From JAQIBY01 sp034658655 (GTDB lineage Bacteria > Bacteroidota > Bacteroidia > Bacteroidales > ML635J-15): a stretch of 17,352 nucleotides of DNA. Location of the stretch: positions 1 through 17,352 of the forward strand of contig JAYEFQ010000060.1 of NCBI GenBank assembly GCA_034658655.1. The letters run 5' to 3'. Shown in pieces: positions 14,849 through 17,352 of the stretch. Positions within the stretch are counted from its first letter, which is position 1. The number at the start of each line of letters is the position of its first letter. The notes beneath the pieces are model-generated. The model worked only from the letters and a program-made list of their open reading frames with translations. It did no database searches and had not been told where the DNA came from. Made by a program: the position numbers and the translations under genes.

Positions 14849-16984
14849 ATGATAAAAAATCTACTTTTAGTTAGTTTGCTAGCACTTTTGGCTCTTGCTT
14901 GTAAGACTGATACTGATAAAAAAGTCTGGGAATATCCTGAAACTGAAAAATCAGATGTTGTCTATACGTATTTTGGAGAAGATGTTACAGAGCCTTACTA
15001 TTGGTTAGAAAATGATACAAGTAAAGAAACAGAAGCATGGGTAACGGCTCAAAATAAAGTTACCTTTTCTTATCTTAACAGTATTCCCTTTCGTGATGAT
15101 ATCAGAAATCGGCTCGAAAAAAATTGGGATTATCCCAAGCAATCTGCTCCTTATCATAAAGCCGGCTATTACTTCTATTACAGAAATGACGGACTGCAAA
15201 ATCAATCGGTTTTATACATAAAAGATGATTTAGATTCTGAAGGTCGAGTGCTTTTAGATCCTAATGCTTTATCAGAAGATGGAACTGTTGCTTTGGCAGG
15301 GACATCAGCATCCAATGACGTAAAATATCTTGCTTATGGCATATCTCGTTCAGGTTCTGATTGGAAAGAGTATTTTGTTAAAGACATTGAAAGCGGAAAT
15401 GACTTGTCAGACCACTTGCAATGGATAAAATTTTCTGGTGTAGCATGGTATGGAGATGGCTTTTTTTACAGTCGTTTCCCAGAGCCTAAAGAAGGTGATG
15501 AATTGTCAGGGATGAATAAAGACAATCGAATTTTTTATCATAAACTCGGTGATAATCAATCTGATGACCGCTTGGTTTATGAAGACACCGAAAATAACGC
15601 TTGGAGTTTCAGTACTGATGTTACTGATGATGAAGCGTATTTGATTATCTCAGTATCTGAATCTACTAGTGGTAATGCACTTTATTTTAGGGATTTAAAT
15701 GATGAAAATGCCGAAATTGAAAAAATTGTAACCGATTTTGATCATGATTTTTGGGCTCTTGATCATATTGATGGGAAACTGATTGTTATGACAAATTATG
15801 AGGCGCCAAAATATAAACTGATTACTATTGATCCTGAAAATCCTGAAAAAGAAAATTGGGAAGATATCATCGGAGAAATGGATTATGTGCTTCGTAGCGT
15901 TTCCCCAATTGGTGAAAAACTGATCGCCAAATATATGAAAGATGCACATTCTGTTGTGAAAGTGTTTGATTTGAATGGAAATTATCTCTGTGATGTTGAT
16001 ATCCCAGTACTTGGTACCGTTAGTGGATTTGGTGGCGATACAGATGATACTGAAACTTTTTATACCGTAACATCTTTTACAACACCCTCTACAGTTTATC
16101 ATTACGATATTGATAATAATGAATCAAGTTTATATCAATCGTCAGAAATTGATTTTGACGAAACAAAATACGAAACTAAACAGATTTTTTATGAAAGTAA
16201 AGATGGAACAAAAGTGCCCATGTTTATTGTTCATAAAAAAGGCATTGAATTAGACGGAAATAATCCTGCAATTTTGTATGGTTACGGTGGATTTAATATC
16301 AGCCTTACACCTTCATTCAGTATAACTCGTTTAATTTGGCTTGAACAAGGTGGAGTGTATGCTATGGCAAATTTACGCGGTGGTGGTGAATATGGTCAAG
16401 AGTGGCATAAAGCAGGTATAAAAATGAAAAAACAAAATGTCTTTGACGACTTTATTGCTGCTGCTGAATATCTGATTGATGAAGATTATACCAATTCGGA
16501 TAAACTTGCAATTATGGGTGGTTCTAACGGAGGTTTACTCGTAGGCGCGGTTACAAACCAACGTCCTGATTTGTTTCAGGTTGCTGTGCCTTCTGTGGGG
16601 GTTATGGATATGCTGCGTTATCATTTGTTTACCATCGGAAAATATTGGGCCAGCGATTATGGAACCAGCCAGGACTGTAAAGAAATGTTTGAGTATTTGA
16701 GAGCTTATTCTCCGATTCATAATATTGAATCAGGGAAAGAATATCCTGCTGTGCTCGTGAAAACTGCTGATCATGATGATCGTGTGGTGCCGGCGCATTC
16801 TTTTAAATACATTGCAACTTTGCAGGAGCATTACAAAGGAGAAAACCCGGTAATGATACGTATTGAAACTAAAGCCGGACACGGAGCAGGCAAACCAACA
16901 CAAAAAATTATTGATGAATATGCAGATGTATATGCCTTTATTTTTGATAATATGGGAATAACACCAGTATATGAAAATAAATAA
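14849..16984 (+). CDS. Prolyl oligopeptidase family serine peptidase (S9A), probable lipoprotein
   Basis: 711 residues, the full length of prolyl oligopeptidases. Residues 1-17 are a signal peptide. C18 in ALLALAC is a probable lipid attachment site, although the lipobox is imperfect (Ala at -3, Leu at -2). Residues 28-75 begin with the family-typical YPETEKSDVVYTYFGEDVTEPYYWLE. Residues 80-430 form the beta-propeller that limits access to short peptides. Residues 440-705 are the alpha/beta-hydrolase domain with triad S559 (GGSNGG), D643 (DHDDRVVP) and H678 (AGHGAGKP), and the ANLRGGGEYG segment (507-516). It cleaves peptides after proline, probably in the periplasm on peptides imported from outside. 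It pairs naturally with the exported subtilase upstream, but the promoter box at 14817 suggests separate control. I leave the symbol blank because substrate range within S9 is not proven. Confidence 0.95.
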   Translation: MIKNLLLVSLLALLALACKTDTDKKVWEYPETEKSDVVYTYFGEDVTEPYYWLENDTSKETEAWVTAQNKVTFSYLNSIPFRDDIRNRLEKNWDYPKQSAPYHKAGYYFYYRNDGLQNQSVLYIKDDLDSEGRVLLDPNALSEDGTVALAGTSASNDVKYLAYGISRSGSDWKEYFVKDIESGNDLSDHLQWIKFSGVAWYGDGFFYSRFPEPKEGDELSGMNKDNRIFYHKLGDNQSDDRLVYEDTENNAWSFSTDVTDDEAYLIISVSESTSGNALYFRDLNDENAEIEKIVTDFDHDFWALDHIDGKLIVMTNYEAPKYKLITIDPENPEKENWEDIIGEMDYVLRSVSPIGEKLIAKYMKDAHSVVKVFDLNGNYLCDVDIPVLGTVSGFGGDTDDTETFYTVTSFTTPSTVYHYDIDNNESSLYQSSEIDFDETKYETKQIFYESKDGTKVPMFIVHKKGIELDGNNPAILYGYGGFNISLTPSFSITRLIWLEQGGVYAMANLRGGGEYGQEWHKAGIKMKKQNVFDDFIAAAEYLIDEDYTNSDKLAIMGGSNGGLLVGAVTNQRPDLFQVAVPSVGVMDMLRYHLFTIGKYWASDYGTSQDCKEMFEYLRAYSPIHNIESGKEYPAVLVKTADHDDRVVPAHSFKYIATLQEHYKGENPVMIRIETKAGHGAGKPTQKIIDEYADVYAFIFDNMGITPVYENK

Positions 16985-17352
16985 TGAGTTCAGTCTAAAA
17001 GCTTATAAGTTGCTGATTAAGTGTGATTAGTGATTTTTGATAGTTGAATTGCAAAAGATTAAGTGGTTGTTAAGCTTATTTCTTGATAGACACTTAGTTA
17101 GTTGTAATTGGCACGTATTCAGATAATTATACCTGCTGAGTAGTAACTATTACTGAGATGCAGATGTTTTTTTTAAGTTATTCTTGAAAATTTTTGGATG
17201 CTAGTGATATTTTTATTATTTTGTGAAGCAAAAGTTTATTGGGATAGGGGAAATGCAGCACAAAATTTACATGCCACCCTTACCAATAAGATGGGGAAAT
17301 ACAAGAAAAATGAAAATAACTGATAAAATATATCAAGTATGAATACATATAG
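16985..17352. other. Gene-free AT-rich right end
   Basis: 368 bases with no supportable gene. A hairpin at 17136-17157 (CT-g-AGTAGT with ATTACT-g-AG, loop AACT) is followed nine bases later by eight T (17167-17174). It could terminate the peptidase transcript weakly, but stem and spacing are not typical. A 10-codon frame at 17310-17342 is too short to call. Confidence 0.4.

Noticed and set aside
17310..17342. A 10-codon frame MKITDKIYQV that resembles the start of metallo-beta-lactamase-fold proteins
   Set aside because: It stops after ten codons and the window ends soon after. The similarity is too short to support a gene or a relic.
1..17352. Defence island, prophage or CRISPR content
   Set aside because: No regularly spaced direct repeats, phage structural genes, nucleases, integrases or toxin-antitoxin pairs were recognisable; neighbouring genes are envelope and metabolic functions.

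Overview
The window looks like chromosomal DNA of a member of the Bacteroidota. The evidence is internal: low GC (apart from one short island), signal peptides ending in ...FAQ or ...NAQ, a protease with a type IX secretion (T9SS) type A sorting domain, a DUF4476 protein, start codons without Shine-Dalgarno sequences, and several matches to the Bacteroidota -7 promoter box TAnnTTTG. I see no phage, plasmid, rRNA, tRNA or CRISPR features. The genus cannot be told from the sequence.

Layout. Positions 1-201 hold two related hairpin repeats, possibly the edge of a small mobile element. Three minus-strand genes follow: an exported protein with a complete peptide deformylase domain (202-1752), a Sad/YneI-type aldehyde dehydrogenase (1957-3324) and a CPA2 cation/proton antiporter with a C-terminal RCK domain (3613-5529). 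The plus strand then carries an uncharacterised membrane protein (5769-6488), an exported DUF4476 protein (6543-7646) and an exported leucine-rich-repeat protein (about 7907-9130). A 141-bp MITE-like element with an 8-bp target duplication lies between the DUF4476 gene and its terminator. A GC-rich repeat island (about 9230-9430) precedes a minus-strand membrane-anchored protein with a doubtful 5' end (9431-9904) and a fused aconitase/isopropylmalate-dehydratase-family enzyme (9980-11755). Just upstream of that enzyme is the 59-codon relic of a second aconitase-family gene (11803-11982). A palindromic, possibly two-way promoter (11997-12015) separates it from a plus-strand T9SS-exported subtilase (12122-14749) and a prolyl oligopeptidase lipoprotein (14849-16984). 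The last 368 bases hold no gene I can support.

The genes do not form one pathway. They are mostly singly transcribed housekeeping and envelope functions: two exported peptidases side by side, several exported structural or binding proteins, an ion antiporter and two metabolic enzymes. The most unusual gene is the exported deformylase. It has all three metal-site motifs but sits behind a signal peptide, an internal T9SS-like module and a fibronectin-type domain, so it cannot be the ordinary cytoplasmic enzyme that acts on nascent chains.
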